Positions 5,648-5,808 of a DNA stretch of 5,808 nt are shown here, in pieces. The first letter of the stretch is position 1; the number at the start of each line of letters is the position of its first letter. This DNA comes from Deltaproteobacteria bacterium GWA2_38_16 (GTDB lineage: Bacteria; Bdellovibrionota; JACOXK01; 2-02-FULL-40-11), in contig MGPE01000012.1 of assembly GCA_001797335.1 (NCBI GenBank), positions 1-5,808 of the forward strand, written 5' to 3'. The notes beneath the pieces were generated by a model. That model worked only from the letters and a program-made list of their open reading frames with translations, had not been told where the DNA came from and made no database searches. The position numbers and the translations under genes were made by a program.

Positions 5648-5671
5648 TTTTTACTATTAACTAACTAAATC

Positions 5672-5808
5672 ATGTTCGAACTTCCTAAATTACCTTATTC
5701 GTTTGACGCCCTGGAGCCGTATGTGGATGCCAAGACTATGGAGATACACCACGCTAAACATCATGCTGCTTATGTAGCTAAGCTTAACGAGGCGCTAGCG
5801 CAATCGCC
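5672..5808 (+). CDS. Fe/Mn superoxide dismutase, N-terminal part (cut by window end)
   Basis: The first 45 residues begin [20 protein letters not shown], the standard iron/manganese superoxide dismutase N-terminus, followed by [21 protein letters not shown]. His26 is the first metal ligand, His30-His31 are the conserved pair, and Tyr34 is the active-site gateway tyrosine. The enzyme converts superoxide to oxygen and hydrogen peroxide. The other metal ligands and the residues that separate iron from manganese types lie beyond the window, so metal use cannot be stated. No signal peptide is present, indicating a cytoplasmic enzyme. No Shine-Dalgarno is visible in the 24-base gap after the Rrf2 gene; translation is probably from the shared transcript. 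Confidence 0.92.
   Translation, partial: MFELPKLPYSFDALEPYVDAKTMEIHHAKHHAAYVAKLNEALAQS

Noticed and set aside
5648-5671. A separate promoter for the superoxide dismutase gene
   Set aside because: TATTAA at 5655 is a weak -10 candidate with no matching -35, so co-transcription with the Rrf2 gene is preferred.

Overview
The window looks like bacterial chromosome from an uncultivated or poorly characterised lineage, with a moderately AT-rich base composition. Stops TAA, TGA and TAG all appear to be used, so TGA is probably not reassigned. Only one start (the M29 peptidase) has a clear, well-placed Shine-Dalgarno sequence. Standalone pieces of PEP-synthase-like enzymes, a compact layout and weak ribosome binding sites fit a Candidate Phyla Radiation (Patescibacteria) genome. 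That assignment is an inference; no rRNA or other marker gene is present. All genes lie on the + strand.

Left part (1-3714): a 5'-truncated protein ends in a PEP-utilising-enzyme phosphohistidine (mobile) domain. Ten bases later comes a protein resembling MtxX (methanogen marker 4), a relative of phosphate acetyltransferases. An M29-type metallo-aminopeptidase with all five expected metal ligands follows, with its own candidate promoter and a good ribosome binding site. A strong intrinsic terminator at 3679-3714 closes this unit.

Middle (3715-4754): a 335-residue standalone ATP-binding domain of the PEP synthase/pyruvate phosphate dikinase type. It has no phosphohistidine domain and no PEP/pyruvate domain of its own. 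Its promoter places transcription start at or next to the ATG, implying a leaderless mRNA. A degenerate seven-base tandem repeat is embedded in the coding sequence just before the nucleotide-binding motif. It may work with a separately encoded phosphohistidine domain such as the one in the first gene.

Right part (4755-5808): a regulatory and redox block. A cysteine-free ArsR-type repressor gene has a 14-bp perfect palindrome filling its -35/-10 spacer. It is followed by a 42-bp perfect palindrome with the same 12-bp core, ATTCGCGCGAAT. Next comes an Rrf2/IscR-type regulator with cysteines suited to an Fe-S cluster. Its probably leaderless promoter carries a different 9-bp inverted repeat where the -35 element should be. 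The regulator is followed after 24 bases by the start of an Fe/Mn superoxide dismutase gene cut by the window end. The simplest reading is an autoregulated ArsR-type gene next to an Fe-S-sensing Rrf2-sod oxidative-stress operon. The 42-bp palindrome between them may couple the two.
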